This document shows, in pieces, positions 6,545 to 6,727 of a DNA stretch of 6,727 nt. Origin of the DNA: CAXYVC01 sp964292295. GTDB taxonomy: Bacteria; Acidobacteriota; Holophagae; Holophagales; Holophagaceae. Location of the stretch: assembly GCA_964292295.1 (NCBI GenBank), contig CAXYVC010000135.1, positions 1 through 6,727 of the forward strand, read 5' to 3'. Every line of letters begins with the position of its first letter. The first letter of the stretch is position 1. Made by a program: the position numbers and the translations under genes. Under the pieces are notes generated by a model. It saw nothing but the letters and a program-made list of their open reading frames with translations, ran no database searches and was not told where the DNA came from.

Positions 6545-6727
6545 GGCGCCGCCCCGCGAAGAGGACGTAGGCCGCCCCCGCCGTCCAGAGTGCCGCCCCG
6601 GCGGCGAGCTTGGCCCCGGGCGGGACGGCGGCACTGGCCGACCAGAAGGCCTCGAGACCCGCCGCCAGGAGGTCCAGGAAGGCCGCGGCGTAGACGAGGC
6701 CCGCGTGGTCGCGCACGGCCTGCTGGA
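6537..6727 (-). CDS. SpoIIM-family (DUF95) membrane protein, C-terminal fragment
   Basis: I found this by translating the right-edge frame by hand: 62 residues and a TGA at 6539-6537, with the start beyond the window. The fragment holds two hydrophobic stretches. The first ends in LLAAGLEAFWSAS, the Glu-Ala-Phe-x-Ser signature seen near the C-terminus of stage II sporulation protein M-like proteins. It is followed by VPPGAKLAAGAALW and a final helix ending AYVLFAGRRHA, also typical. SpoIIM in Bacillus is part of an engulfment complex, but homologues are widespread in non-sporulating bacteria, commonly next to DUF4129/MoxR/DUF58 genes, where their role is unknown. The name therefore does not imply sporulation. 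It overlaps the next start codon by 8 nt, so it belongs to the same operon. The family call rests on the C-terminal signature alone. Confidence 0.82.
   Translation of the reverse strand, partial: QQAVRDHAGLVYAAAFLDLLAAGLEAFWSASAAVPPGAKLAAGAALWTAGAAYVLFAGRRHA

Noticed and set aside
6545..6634. Upstream ATG (6634) for the DUF4129 protein
   Set aside because: It would add 30 low-complexity residues overlapping the recognisable SpoIIM C-terminus. The ATG at 6544 begins the conserved-looking sequence.
1800..6700. Frequent GCCAGG / CCAGGGCC-like words scattered through the - strand genes as a repeat family
   Set aside because: They fall in phase with Ala-Leu-rich codons and vary in spacing, consistent with GC-rich codon bias rather than an interspersed repeat.
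1..6727. Signs of a mobile element, phage or defence island around the MoxR operon
   Set aside because: No transposase, integrase, terminal inverted repeats, tRNA or compositional break was seen. The base composition is uniform and the genes resemble a chromosomal housekeeping-type cluster.

Overview
The window is about 6.7 kb of very GC-rich bacterial DNA that is coding almost from end to end. One gene fragment lies on the + strand, and five tightly packed genes on the - strand converge on it. The GC content, the S9-peptidase subtype and the gene order (SpoIIM-like, DUF4129, DUF4350, MoxR, DUF58) are compatible with a high-GC Acidobacteriota lineage (Holophagae/Geothrix-like), Myxococcota or a Xanthomonadales-like proteobacterium. 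No rRNA or other strong taxonomic marker is present, so the lineage is only a tentative inference.

Layout. Positions 1-1687 (+): the C-terminal part of a large S9-family (prolyl oligopeptidase/DPP-like) serine peptidase with an intact Ser-Asp-His triad; its N-terminus lies off the left edge. Positions 6727 down to 1688 (-): the 3' end of a SpoIIM-family (DUF95) membrane protein, then a multi-pass membrane protein ending in a DUF4129 domain, a DUF4350 membrane protein, a MoxR-type AAA+ ATPase and a DUF58/vWA membrane protein. Every junction in this set is an overlap: 8 nt at the first and ATGA (4 nt) at each of the next three. The five genes therefore look like one translationally coupled operon. 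Its promoter, and probably at least one more gene, lies beyond the right edge.

How the genes may work together. MoxR ATPases pair with vWA-domain proteins and are thought to act as chaperones in assembly or remodelling of partner complexes. Predicted topology puts the DUF58 vWA domain, the MoxR ATPase, the DUF4129 domain and the C-terminal tail of the DUF4350 protein on the cytoplasmic side. The DUF4350 core domain and one loop of the DUF4129 protein would be outside. This fits a membrane-anchored MoxR-vWA machine, possibly for envelope maintenance or stress, but its substrate is unknown. The S9 peptidase converges on the operon and is probably not part of it.

No tRNA, rRNA, CRISPR array, insertion sequence or convincing terminator was seen. 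There is no non-coding stretch of any length: the two convergent stop codons touch with no base between them.
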